Assembly: GCF_021155765.1 (NCBI RefSeq)
Contig: NC_060110.1
Location: forward strand, 4,898,001-4,962,000
DNA: 64,000 nucleotides
Reading direction: 5' to 3'
Source: Diprion similis
Taxonomy: Eukaryota > Arthropoda > Insecta > Hymenoptera > Diprionidae
The position numbers and the translations under genes are program-made. Positions 38,405-51,600 of the stretch are shown here, in pieces; position 1 is the stretch's first letter; the number at the start of each line of letters is the position of its first letter. The notes beneath the pieces are model-generated. The model had not been told where the DNA came from and searched no databases. It was given only the letters and a program-made list of their open reading frames with translations.

Positions 38405-38850
38405 CGGTCTTCTGTGGAGGCCATACATCGTTTGATTAAATCAGGAGCAATTTTGATTTTTTTACCGTGTAGTGGGCAATTAATTTCTAGTTAATTTATG
38501 GTTAAAGAATCAAATGTGTCGAATCGCTTTCTTTTGAATGTAAAAAAGTTGAACAAGTTCCTATTTGTTAACCATTTCAAAATGTGGTTCTAATTAGGTT
38601 CTTGTCTCAGGAATTATTTATGGCGAAGCTAGGTCTACAAGATTCATATTTTATGAGTTCAATTTACCCGGATACGAGAACATGTTTGAGAATCGCTTGG
38701 AACGGTCATTTGTATGAATTTCTCTGTCTTCCTTTTGGTTTGTGTACGTCTCCCGTAATTTTTATAAAGATTATAAAACCGGTCGCTAACTAGTTACAAG
38801 AGAGAGATAGAATTTTGATTTTATGTACATCTTGACAACTGGTTGTGATA
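38405..38850 (+). pseudogene. Broken retrotransposon reverse transcriptase fragment
   Basis: Pieces of an RT domain occur in order but in different frames. First comes a block with LIKSGAI, an in-frame TAA and then LLNVKKLNKF with HFKM. Next, after a frameshift, 38602-38793 has LGLQDSYF, LRIAWNGHLYEFLCLPFGL and TSPVIF. Then, in another frame, YVHLDNWL stands where the catalytic YxDD motif should be. The wording is closest to DIRS-like elements (LNKF..HFKM, LYEF.CLPFGL), with Ty3-like RT as the alternative. At least one stop, two frameshifts and a degraded active site show it is dead. A C-rich stretch upstream (37900-38060) and a 28-codon ORF at about 37730 might belong to the same insertion, but that is unproven. 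Confidence 0.75.
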
Positions 38851-38870
38851 AGGCTAACGCTCACTGTTGT

Positions 38871-38915
38871 GGATCCGATCCGATGGGATCTGATGCGATC
38901 CGATCCGATTCGCTC
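38871..38915. repeat. GATCC/GATCCGAT short tandem repeat
   Basis: GATCCGAT and GATCTGAT-type words repeat irregularly for about 45 bases just after the RT fragment. It could be part of that insertion. Confidence 0.6.
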
Positions 38916-41567
38916 GGAGTGGAACCGGTTCGACCGGCTACGCACTTTTTGTGTAACGCAGTAAGTAATAAGACGGTTAGACAAACACGACATAGTTCAT
39001 TCCGCTATGATCTCACTTGTATGTCACTAAAGATCTCTTATTATATAAGTTTTTTTTTTTTTTTTTGTTTAAGATTAATTTCAAACTGATAACTTCAGAA
39101 ATGAAACGATTCACTGATGCATCTTCGATTATCAGGATCAAAAGAAAAAGTTGACACAGAAGTGGGAAATATCAGCTGAAGCTTTTGATCAAATCGTCGA
39201 TAATTTTGGTATGTTCCAACATTGACTTATTCCCATCGCAGAATAATGCGAAGTGTCCAAGTTTTTGTTCTTGACATCGTAATCCGAAGGCATGTGGCAT
39301 TAATACTTTTACTCTAGATTGAAATGATATGCCTTCCCTCCTTTTTTCGATGATTCTACGTGTCATTAGAAAAATTTTATCGGAATAAGTACATGGTGCG
39401 GTAGCGGTGCCAAACTGGAATACGCAGCCTTCGAATCCATTATAAACCTATCTAAAGTGCTATCATAATTTAGTTTTCAAGTACGGGTTGAAACTATTAT
39501 ACAGCCAATGTTGAGGCCAAATAAAAAAAATGTTCTTGTGTTCAGATAATAACGAACTATTATTATTGAATACTGAATTTAACTAATTAGAAGACTCTCT
39601 AAAATCCGCATAGTTATCATGAGAACGCGGCTAGAATATAATTGAATTATCGGTGAGGCCCAATAATTGCATCACAACCCCTGTTTTTGAATAATAGATT
39701 ACAATAGTTATGAAGAAACAGGGCACTCCGGCATATGGGGGGGGGGGGGGTCTCTTTTGTTTTTAGTTGAAGATCGTGGCATTATCAGGTATGAAGTAGC
39801 GGTACTACATACTTATCATTCCAACCATTCTCTTCATATACTTACAATCGAACTTTATGACAGGTGAGTTCATTTGATCGTTCAATTTTCGAATGTAGCG
39901 CTTCCACTTTGGAATACCTATAGTCTGCGGCCAATTATGTCAACTAAAGGTATGCGATAACAGTTTAATCATTTTTACTATAACAACATATTCACACTCT
40001 TTCACAATTCGTGATTAGGATTCAATTTAATTTCGCTCATTGTCAGTTGCTCAGACATAAGGGTACTTGAAATGTTTTTACGCAATCCTATTTGTTATTA
40101 ATTTATGATTAGAGTAAATGTAGTGTAGATTAGCATATACATCAAGTGGCTTACATATAAAAATTTATGTCGTCATAATATTTGTGATAATTGTTTATAC
40201 ATAAGACTATCAAGATTGTTTCAGTATTGCGGGTTTACCCAAACTTATCAGTTTGTTTTGACTTTAGAGGAAGTGAAAGCTACGCAAAGGTTAACCTTGT
40301 TTTGATAAATATTAGATGTTTGGAATTTCGTGTCTGCAAGCGAATATGTTAATTATCCAAGGGCCGATTCGAGAGAAAGATTTAAACAGATGTGCATTCT
40401 ACTCCGCCGGTTCGAAATCAAATGTCTGCTTCCTACTAGGTTTGCATAGATTTCGATTAATCGTTTTTCCGGTTAATCGATTGATCCATAGATTGAAAAA
40501 AGAATCGATCCAAATCTAATATATATATAATATAATATATCAAGAATAGATAAAGTTCCTACTGATAATTCTTCCACCGCTTTCATCTATTATAAATGAC
40601 TAATTTATTCACTGAAGACAAACAATTGCGTATTCAACTTTTAAAAACCAATATATTTTGGTAGACACTGTAAGAAAGAAAATCGCGCTTGATTGAATTA
40701 ATTGCCTTCTCCGACAAATCAAGTTTACAATATAAAGCAGTAAATATAAGCATTTCGTCAAATCACATATACTTTGTATTCGTGCAAAATGGATTCAATA
40801 GAAACGAATTCAATTGTAATTAACAAATTTGTTCCCTCATAGTGACAGTTTCTCGTATAACGTCAATGTATTTGATTTATTCATATATCATATCGTGGCA
40901 CTGTCAACACGATATGTTATGAGCATGAAGTTAGAAACGTTACTGTCACGATGCATATTTAGGAAAAACCGTTAGTTCACACTTTAGGAATGTGTGAAAT
41001 TTAGTAAACGATGATGAACAAAACATGCTCTTACTTTCGTATACCTATAATTTCAAATAATATAACATCGGAAAAATCCAGTTGCAGTGCTCAGCTGTGA
41101 ATTAATAGCATAATAATGACATATCCACAACGATGATTACGTATTTCGGATTCGAAGGTCAATCCATGGAGTCTGATAGATGAAAAATGCCCGCGGCATT
41201 TTCTGAACCGAACAACCTCAATATGGTGAATGTATGGAACCTGTTACTCGAATGATCTTCCGCAGTTAGAAACTCTTCGGATTTGTTTACGTGGTGAATA
41301 AAATTATCTGCGGAGGTACGAAGAAAAAACAAAAATAAAAAACCTTGCGGAACGGTGATGCTTTCACGTATTCTCTTCATCCATACTCATTGAGTATACG
41401 CACGGCTTGTGCAGTGGGGCTCTCGATTCCAAACGAAACGGCATCGCGCTCGGCTCTCCTCGATAGTTGCAGATGAAAAGTAGTCTAAGATTGACCGTCA
41501 ACGATACAAATCGCAAGTGAAGCAGTAGTAATACATGAGTACTCACAATTCCGAGCACACTCTGGTG

Positions 41568-41575
41568 TATAAATA
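41568..41575 (+). promoter_or_regulatory. TATA box candidate for the SEC14-like gene
   Basis: TATAAATA lies 160 bases before the start codon. That leaves a 5' UTR of about 130 bases if transcription starts near 41600. Confidence 0.45.
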
Positions 41576-41734
41576 CAGTAAACTTGTATCTTGATTATCA
41601 AATACACACGTATACTGCGAGGAATAACATATAATGCTCATCGTCAGTTAATTATTCTTTACTGTAGGGAATTGTAGGTAATAGATCAGTTTTAAACAGT
41701 GAATGATTATTATAGATAGTATAAATCTGTGAGG

Positions 41735-42576
41735 ATGGCGTCGAAGCTTGGATTACCTGACGATCAAGTCTTCGCTCTGATGAAGGTAAGTTATTAATTT
41801 TTATACACATACACAACATTTTGCATCGACGATGAACAATGTCTTGTCATTATATTTTAACACCGTACAGCCACGCGTTTGTGGGGCGCAGACATACGAA
41901 GTCTTGTACGCGCGTAATGAATCGACGATGATAATACGTATAGTTGTGTTATAAGTGATAGTATGAGTAGTAATAGTGGTAGTAGTAGTAGTGTGAAAGG
42001 TAACACAAAACGGACTTGGTTTGCATACTTTCAACTGTATTCATCCATCCGTCGGCCTCTTTTAGCGAATCTTGACGTATGTACCTTCTTCTGCTTGTTT
42101 CTCTCTTTCATTTGCTTTATATCTCGACATTGTGTACCGTCATGAGTTCCTTTACCTATATTTCGATGACTATTTTCTGATATGTCCTTCTCTTTACGTA
42201 ATATCTGCTGATTTTCGTCGTGAAGATAAAATAATGAATAAATAATAGATATTTTCTTCATCAAATTCCAAGTTGATATAATGCTTGTATATTTTATACC
42301 CAGACAATTGATATCTTCTTATTTTTAGCTAAACATTCGAGAATTTACTCACGCTCAAAACCGATAATATAGGTTTCAATTTTTATACGTTTTATGGGTA
42401 ATTTTTATGCAATTTTACGTTTGTGTAACCTATTTCCAATGAAATTGTAAAATACCGCAAGTATAATATTGACAACTTTGTTGAATGTACTTGCACAGTT
42501 TACGTAACGTAATTTTTTACTATCAACAGCAATCGGAAAACACGATTGTTGTTATCGATATACATATATTATACAT

Positions 42577-42615
<39 letters not shown>

Positions 42616-45600
42616 TATATACCAAACGTGAAGGCCGAAGCAAATTATAAATTCAAGAAAAAGTAAAAGAAATACGTGCCATAAAAAGTTTCCGTCAAGC
42701 ATTTACAAAACATATTTTTATGCAATATATAAACACGTGGATCGTGTCTACGTATATTACATACAAGTATATGAATCTATTGCGGTTTTCAACGAAAGTT
42801 GAATTATTATACTAATTGGCCGGTTCCAAGAATAAACAAAAGTATACAAGCAACAGTGTACGTACGTAAACACATATTTTACATGAAATTGTTGGGAAAT
42901 GAAATAAGCTAAGTAAGGTGTCAGCACAATTTATTGTTTGTTATAACTGAATACAACTTTATAAACGGAACTGCGTTAATGTTAAATAAATGAGATTGAT
43001 ATAGTAATTAAGTTCACAAAACTTTTTATTATATGTAATTGATATTACGGTGGTTTGAATTTTTGTTTTTCGTTATTCGCGTTTTTCGTGAACTTTGATC
43101 TTCAGTATTTCTCATATAATTCTTGATAAGCACTCATAGAAAAAAGTATCGATTAAGTGCAAGTAATTGATTAATCGTAGACTTCGGTTGATCGATTTGT
43201 CGAAGAGAAAATCAATGAAAAAGGCCGATTAATCGGATAAATAAGAAAACGGTTAATTGATCAGCCAATTAATCGGTTTATTTTTCAATTAATCACATAA
43301 TCATGATATTCTACATACATACTGACGACGAATCTCTGGAACTTAATACTGTGCCAATGATGGTGGCAGAGCTCACATATTACGTAACTTGAAAGGGAGA
43401 GAAACATTGGCAAGATTTTTGGATGTCAAGAATGAAAGCATAGTTGTTAACTCTATAACTCAAGCCGAATGACCGATAAATTTAAACAGAAAGTTGCACA
43501 ATTTTTCAAGAAACTTTGATAAATTCTGCAAAGGATATCATTTCTGAGAAAATAAAAAATTACAAGAAATGAATGTATAATGAATAACTGAATGAATTTA
43601 CATCGGCAAACCTAGATCTCGTAAATATGTCAGTATAGCTATATCAAGCTATACCAACTGTATGATGAGCGAAATTAAAAATTCTCAAACCATTCTCATT
43701 TCGCAAGGACGGCAAAGAAATATAGCCATAGAAGAAGAATGTATAAAAAAAAAAAAAAAATTAATATAATTTGCGAAACTTGTAATGTTTCGTGTTTTCA
43801 TTGCGAAATGTAAGTTGTCGAAATATTCCACAGAGTATACATATTTAATGCCGCGGGATATAGCTCAATTGCAACACGACTTGTAGCAAGCCGAGCGTAC
43901 AGGGAATCTTGTATCCACGTATTTAAGTACATTATGTAATCCTTTCAATTACGCGACGTCTATTCGAACGAATATTTGCTGCGCAGCTCTTATACTCGCA
44001 ATAGGAATTTGGATATGGATATGCGTACACCTCAATACCTTTGCTCTTCTTTACATTTACGGAGGTTAGTTGGTCGAAAATGAATTTTTGGACGAGTTCG
44101 TTACGTTGGTAATGCAAAATCAATCCGCAGCGCCACCTCCGGCCAGCCGCCAAACGAACTTAATTTTCGTAAGCATAACACAACTGTCGTTTATTTGTAT
44201 TTTTGGGTCAGATTTGATGGTCATAGGTTATGTTACGTTTGACTGGTTCTGCGTTGCTAGCGTAACCGACTCGTCGAAGAAATTGGGCGTCTTAGAATCA
44301 CTGCAGCCAAGTGTACACAAATTATTGCATTTATAAACTCCGAAGATCTTTTGAAAAGTAAAAAGACAGAAATTTCTAAAATTAAAACGGTTTCAAAATG
44401 CTTTGAATCTCAGTAGCTTACAATACTGTAAAAAAAATCTTTTGAATAAAACATAAGCTATTGTAGAGCGAAATTGAACGATTTATTAGATTTTTAATCC
44501 ATTCGAAGCCATCTGAAATGTAGCATCAATATCCGAATGAAAAGTATCAATTTTTTGTCAGCGACTTCCACAATTTAGAGAATATCACAGCTAAACGCCT
44601 CGTACGAACGTATTCATCGGAATTTCCAGCTACACATATATACAAACTTAGAATACCTGGGATTTTGTTTGCAGATTCAACTTCTTTCTTTCGAATGTAA
44701 TAACACCAGCGAAAGAACATGCTGCAGAATTGCCTCGAAGCGTAAAAGTACTTGCTTGTCTTTTTTCAATCACCGTTACTTTCAAGCGTTCTCGCAATTT
44801 TCATAATGCCGGTGCGTTGAGTCCATACTAACAAACGTTCATTCGCGGTACCCGGAGGATTTTACGAGTGCAATGCCATCAGTGTCTGGCAGTTACGCTT
44901 GTTATTAGTATTAAGTCGAAAGACCTATCGCTCGTCTTTCATCGATTATACCGCGATATCTATAGGGATAAAAAAGCTTACGAAATATTTAAATTCGCAG
45001 ATTATTCATATTCAGATTCCATTCACATTGAAAGTATGATTTCAGAAATTTCAACTCTATATATAAACCGTCAACTCTTCAGTAATAGTTATACACACAT
45101 TATGGCGTAATATTGAAGCAATATCCTACCAGTATAAAGTAATTGCAGTCACCCTGCAGACTTTCACTTGGCTTTCTGATTGAGAGTTCTTACACACCTG
45201 TCAAGGTGCAGCTAGGTCGGATTCTTCCAATAATTATTCGCTCTGTACCGCAAATATTACAGTTTATAGGCCCAGATATGTTGAAAGAAATATCAAGAAC
45301 ATGGCGGAGTCAGCCGTTCATCATCAACCTCGGTGATTCTTTCTGTGTGTGTTACGGGAGTTACGTAATCTGGGAAGGTCACTCTAAATCGTCCAGCGAT
45401 TCAAATGTCAAGAGTCAAGAAGGCTGTAGACAGATTTTTCCTAGGTTTACAGGTTTTCCTAGGTAGGTAGACTAGTGACAAATCATAGATACAAATATCA
45501 GTTTTAAATAAATGCCGTAAAAATTCTACATCACAGTATGCTAATCAATTCAAATCTCATGTACCTACTAGAAAAAACTAATAATCACGGCCTAGGATTT

Positions 45601-48600
45601 ATTTACATATACCCAAGTGGCGAATCACTGTATCAACTGATGAAATATAATATCATTAGATGATGTTCAACAGATTCAGCTTCCACTAATTAAACATTTG
45701 ACTCTATGTATTACCTCAAAAACAAACACGAAAAGCGGCATATCAATTTCAATCGTGAATAAATAATTAGATTGTACTTTTCTTTCGGATTCTTTTTCGC
45801 AAAATTCTGCATGATATTTGTGTGCTATGACTAGGAAAATGTTATCGTCCAAACGCCGAAGTCGATTCAATTATTCTATTAATTACGATTATGAGAAATT
45901 TATGATTGCTACTTTTTTTTCTCGCAGTCAACCAACTTGGGCTAAAGTTGATAATTTTCACATTGAAAAATGCAAGACATAAGAATCTATAATTGCAATT
46001 TTGTTCTGATAGAAACTTGATGGATTAAGATGGGTTTCATCAAATAACGTGCGAGGAGTGCAAGAAGCGTTACTTTAGAGATACGTTGCAGTTTATGACT
46101 AGCAACAATTTTTTTTTCTCATATTTCGAGCGTATAAAAAAATGATTCAAAAATTTCAAAAAACAAATCGGCCGCGGGAAGAAGAACGTATTTTTTTGTC
46201 GTATGTTTAGCGGTGGACACTTTGCCGTTGAAACGATTCGTATGAAACAAAAAACGAAACGAGATATTCAAGTCATTATATTTCACGAGTCGTTGGCGGT
46301 CACCATTTTTTTATTTTCTACTTTTTCTTTGAATGGTGAGCGATTGAAATTTCAGTACTGAAAGTTCATATAAAATTTGACTGTTCTTGCGAAATTCTGA
46401 AAAAATGAAGGTCGATTTTGAAAAAGTAAGATTGTCATGTCGTTGAGTATGTTTCCGCGTATTTTCAGTAAATTTGAAAAAGATCTATCGTGCGGTTCTC
46501 GAGATATCGCTTCGAAACCAGTGTCTCGGAAAAACACGTTTAAAGTTTCAAGTGTGGTTCTGCGGTTGTTGTGGAGATAAAAAGTAAAGTGCAAGTGATT
46601 TTTCTTGCGATCTCGAGCATTCGAGCGCTCAAATCATCGAGCACGTTTCATCCAAAATGGCAGAACTATGTCAACTTTGTGAATATCAATGTGAAATTTG
46701 CAGGGAACATTCTCAAGACGTGAAACTTTCGTAAAGTGCTAAAAAAAAAAAATTTTGAACCTGCTTAGGTAGATGTGATCTCTTATAAGAGAATTTTCTC
46801 AAGAAGTTATACTTTCTCGGCCGAAAATGCTTTCTAGCACGTGAAGTGAGTGTATGGTTCATTTGTTTTACTAGAATAGTTCTCGAAAGTTTTCAATTCG
46901 TTTCGCATGACGTTTATTTGTCCGCAAATTAATGAATCAGTTCATTGACCGACATTTCCAATCGTATCTGTATAAGTTGCTGTAGTTCAATCATTAATTT
47001 GAACTTAATTTATAAATTGTCTTATTCAATCAGAAACTTAATTTGAATATAAAATCGGCATAATGAGAATCGATCAGCTGAATTTGACACAAAAATAGTT
47101 AATATACGCTTCTGTTATCTTGTCAATCGTGTTTATCAATAATTGCGGTTATCCTCAAAAGTGATCTGTTATAGGCAATTAATTGCCTTACCGGACACTT
47201 ATTATACTATTTTACTTTGTATTTTTTAAATAAATCAACTGAAATTCCAGTGTGCGTTTCCCTTATACATTGTTTATTTCCAAGATCTTTCAATTATCGT
47301 CAAACTAGAAGTCCGTTGCGTCTCCGCCTACGAATATATTAGAATGCTTCTTGAGACAAAACTATTCGATATAGCCATATGTTCTTGGGAACTTTTACGT
47401 AGAACTCATCGAGACCTTGAAAACTCTTGCACATAACTTGTCTCTATCTGTAAGATTTTACTCGGTATTCGCATAAGTGTGTGATATTATATATGTATAG
47501 CTTATAACCTTGCCAAAAGATGCAGCTAACACCGAAAAAAAAAATCAAAATCCGTTCATCAGTTTTGAAGTCATAGAGAAACGTTGAGTTTGATATTATG
47601 TAGAAAAGGGATGTATTTTATTTTCAACAACATTGCAGATTCACTTTATCGGATTGCGGAGAATCGAAATCGACGTGGTTTCGAGAAACAAACATCTACA
47701 GAAGTGTATTATATAATATTATAGGAAACAAGTTGTGTCAATCAAAATACGGATATTGATTACAATTTCGAGTTCATGTGAAAAAAATCTACTATTCAAA
47801 CGACCAAGCCACTAAACCCGCTACGTCATTGTTTTTTAAAATACTTAAAAAAATGATCCTGACTTCCATTCGCCGCTATTTATTCAATAACTACAGCTTC
47901 TTATACGGCAGGTAAAGGTACAGACTTTTTTGTTGTAGGAATTAATTTCTCATGTTTTTTTGCTACTTCGATATTTAACACAAAAAATGCACCCAGAGGC
48001 GTCAGTGAAACTCACGGTCTTCACACAGGTTCTGCAACTGTGGGTTTCGACGTGGGCCTCTTAACGTGACAAGACGTTAGCGTCGCTGGGAGCCAGGGAT
48101 ACATACATTATTGAAAATGTAAAAAAAACTAACACGCAGTACGTCGATTACACGCACGATTTAGGTTATGTTTATATATCCCTCGATCGCAGCGCCATCT
48201 GGATTTTTCTTCAACAGTGGAGTCACTGGCGTCACTGCCTCCTATCGAAATTCTGCTTGAGTTGCAAGACGGTGGTGAAACTTAATCGACTACGCGTGCG
48301 CAAAATAATTCCACTTTTTTGGTCAGTGATTCCGCACTGAAGTGATATTTTGTCTGCAAGATAGGGGAGCCAACTTCCCCGAAACAAGACACGAGGTGTT
48401 AAACTCTCCAGTGTCAAGTGGTGAATTGAAATTATATTGCTGTAAAACTCGTAGTATTCATCAGTCATCAATCACGTAATAAAAGCTTGCCAAGCTTTTC
48501 TGAAACTTCCATAAGCAGTATTAAAAAGCTGATGCTTGATTGGTGGCCATAACTGCATAAAAAGATGACAAAACTCGCGCATGCGCAGTCTGGCGCTAAT

Positions 48601-51600
48601 TTGCTAAGTTTTACCATTTCATTTTGGTACATCGTTTACGAGTTGAGAGCAAAAGAATGTTTGTTTGTTTGTTTTTGACATTTCGCAATATCTTCTTTGA
48701 ACTGCGTCCTTTATTGCAGTGCCAGGCGCACCACAATTATTTACAGTTTCTTCAGTACCCAGAAATGCTGCAGGGTACGATTTACGAAGAACTGCAATTT
48801 AACTTCTTTTGGTCGCGAGACTAACTCAAGCTTACGTTTCATTGTCAGACATGTTTTGCGAGGGATATTATCGCAAGTAATTCTGGTATTTCTCTGCTTT
48901 CTCAGCACCGAGAAATGAATTACATTGTAAAGATCAGTAGCGGAAAGGTATGCCACTGCAGGAGAGAGTCGAATGAGCTTGTTTTTGCAAAGTGTAGTTT
49001 GAAGAAACACAGGTGTTAGAAATTTCTACTGAACAATTAGATGTCTCGACACTTAAAGAAAACACGATTTGAATACATCGGAGTCAACTCCACAAGTACA
49101 CGGTAGTGTTAATACATCTAAGCGATAAAGGCTATTTGATAAGGCATTACAGTTAACATGATTAGTCGGTGATTTAAAATAGAGTGAAAGTGGAGCATAT
49201 TCGTACTACAGTAGTTTGCAAAAAAACAATTTGTAAAAGTGCAGTGCTGTATAGACACATATGCATTAAATGAAAGGGAAAAAGTCTGAGTAAAAGTATA
49301 TCGGAGCAAAAAGTATGCAGGTCCTTGATATAGAAAAAGAAGTGATAGATAAGAGGAAGAGTCATCTTGAGGAGAAAGTTCGAAGGGAAAAGAAAAACAA
49401 GCGTTTGAAAGTATTTCAAACAACAAAATTGTACCAGTAACTGTTTCGAATCGATGAGAAAGGGTTGCGAGAGTCTAAGCGCGAAGACTTCGGAGAAACA
49501 GTAGACAAATAAGTGCCAGGACTATAGAAATATCTCCAGATATTAGTCGTACAGAAAGACGAACTATCTTTAATTTTTATAGTAATAATAATAGTTCACA
49601 AATAAAATAAAATATTAAACTCTCTTTTCGAAAATTTTTGTCGAAGAGATCAAGGTTACATAAGAATCTAATTGGATTTACAGGAAAAGGATCGATACAT
49701 TCAGATCTCTGATCTATTCGCAGCAGGGATTGCTTGCAGAGAATTATTGACAATATTTTTCTATTATATTCAGATTATTTATTGTGAAAAATGTACCGGT
49801 TGTTCCACATACAATTAAAATCAAGAAATCTGTAACAAATCTCTAGTTGCAGTTTTTTTTTTTTAAAGGATTTGGAATATTCAATTCTATCTAGGATCTT
49901 TTTCTAATTTTTTGATTTTTCGTTTCAATTTTACAGTTCAGACGAAACGTTCGCGATGTCCTGCAACCGCATCATGACGACCATTTTCTACTACGATGGC
50001 TCAGAGGTATGTTCACACAGACTCTTGAAAAATATTCTGAATCTACTGATCTTTACAAGTTCATTTTATCGCTCTTCCCTGTAACTATACAGAAAATTCT
50101 TCCGGAAAACATATAAATTATTAGTTGCTACGTCCTTACACTAATTAATTATTATTTGGCAATACTAATAGTGAAGAATTTAATATTTATTCATATGTCT
50201 TTTACCTCATTAAACTAATTAAAATATTCGACCATCCTTTGCCTCCTTCTTTGTCTTTTATCCAGAGATATCGACATTTGAAATTAAACCAGGCTGAAGT
50301 TAGTAACGTTAACGTAATGAAACATGAGGGAAAAAATTATTGCTTTGCAATTTTATAATTATTTACTGAATATCAGAAAATCCTGAAGGTGCAAAGTAAC
50401 GATTTTTTTCCCAACATGCAGTGTTACAGTAACGCTCCAATAATAAAACTTTCGGTAACTTAACAAGTAATTAATAGGGTAATGCGAAAATAATAAAAGA
50501 GCAAAAAAGTGCGACGGGAGCACTACCTTTTCTTAGATTTTCAAAAATTTTAATGCCGAAACGGTACATTATCTAACAAGGCAATAAAGTCGAAGATTAG
50601 GGTCGAGATAATCACCCGAGGGAATAAGCGGTTTTATTCCCGTGTTGCATATAAGATTGTATTCCCGACTTAACTGTAGCCACTTTATTGACTTGAAACG
50701 TGATCACCCGATTAGCCGGAGAAAAACTATAAAATGGAATCACGTGTTACTTCTGTCCCGCTTTTCAGGCAAATAAAGTGTCCATTACAGTTGAGTCGGG
50801 AATAAAACCCTTACAGTAGCTTGTGTAACTTATTCATACGGAACTTTGAAATTTTCCTTAATACAATCATGGGGAAGAGTTCGTTTGTCTAGAAGTCTAG
50901 ATCACCGCGTTACAATTTAATATTTACTCGTTTAATAATCGTTTCGTTATCATAACAGATCGAAAATGGTAGAGATTATTTGTATCAATAAACATGAATC
51001 ACATGGGTAACTGCTGAGCGGAATCCATGATATAGAATACTCATTGAAATTCGTAAACTTTAATACGTGACCGAAAATGGGTAAACCTATTCAATCTTAT
51101 AAATTCATTATTTTAGAATTTTCATCAAATTTCTGATTCAAAAAACGTATCAGAATGTACTGATAAAGCATGTATATGATTATTTTTATTACTTAATCGT
51201 ATCGAATTTTAATTTAAAAATTCAAATCGCATTGAAGTTTGACCCTCATCCGTCTTGATGGGTATATTGTAAGAATTTTCTTATAAAGTTGTTGAATTAT
51301 ACTACACATATACTTCCTCATAAACTCTCGTATCAGAAAACTGTGCGTCTCTCGTAAGATTTCATCAAATCATACATTCTCATAGAAAAAAGGTTAGACT
51401 TCTATGAGAGTCTATGATTCGTTTGAGCAGGGATTTGGCGTGTGTTACATGCTAATGCTGCAACCTTCAGACCCGTTAAACTTGCGGGGGGGGGGGGGGG
51501 TCGACTTTACTCGCGTGTACCTGCTAATGCCTATCGGTGAACATCGGGAAAAGTAAATCAAAATTGATTATTCTACGAAGTGCATATTAATTTTTCTTCG

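Larger units (their letters stand above)
33778..41734. other. Intergenic region between Orai and the SEC14-like gene
   Basis: Apart from the Orai 3' UTR at the left and the SEC14-like promoter at the right, this holds a broken reverse transcriptase (38405-38850), a C-rich stretch at 37905-37950, a GATCC-type short repeat (38871-38915), a G run at about 39739-39750 and a cluster of TTAATCGAT words near 40450-40510. The many 60-80 codon open frames show no family resemblance. Confidence 0.55.

Noticed and set aside
43850..43925. A-box-like TAGCTCAATTG that suggested a tRNA or SINE
   Set aside because: No B box follows at a suitable distance and no cloverleaf can be drawn.
44070..44336. Open frame with an acidic LDEFVTLVMQNQ then Pro/Ala-rich stretch, ending at a GTAAG donor-like site
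   Set aside because: It recalled the region before the RING in RNF126-type proteins, but no following exon was found, and the start is TTG. Probably chance in intron 1 of the SEC14-like gene.
45143..45466. 107-codon open frame in SEC14-like intron 1
   Set aside because: No family resemblance and no ATG at the start.
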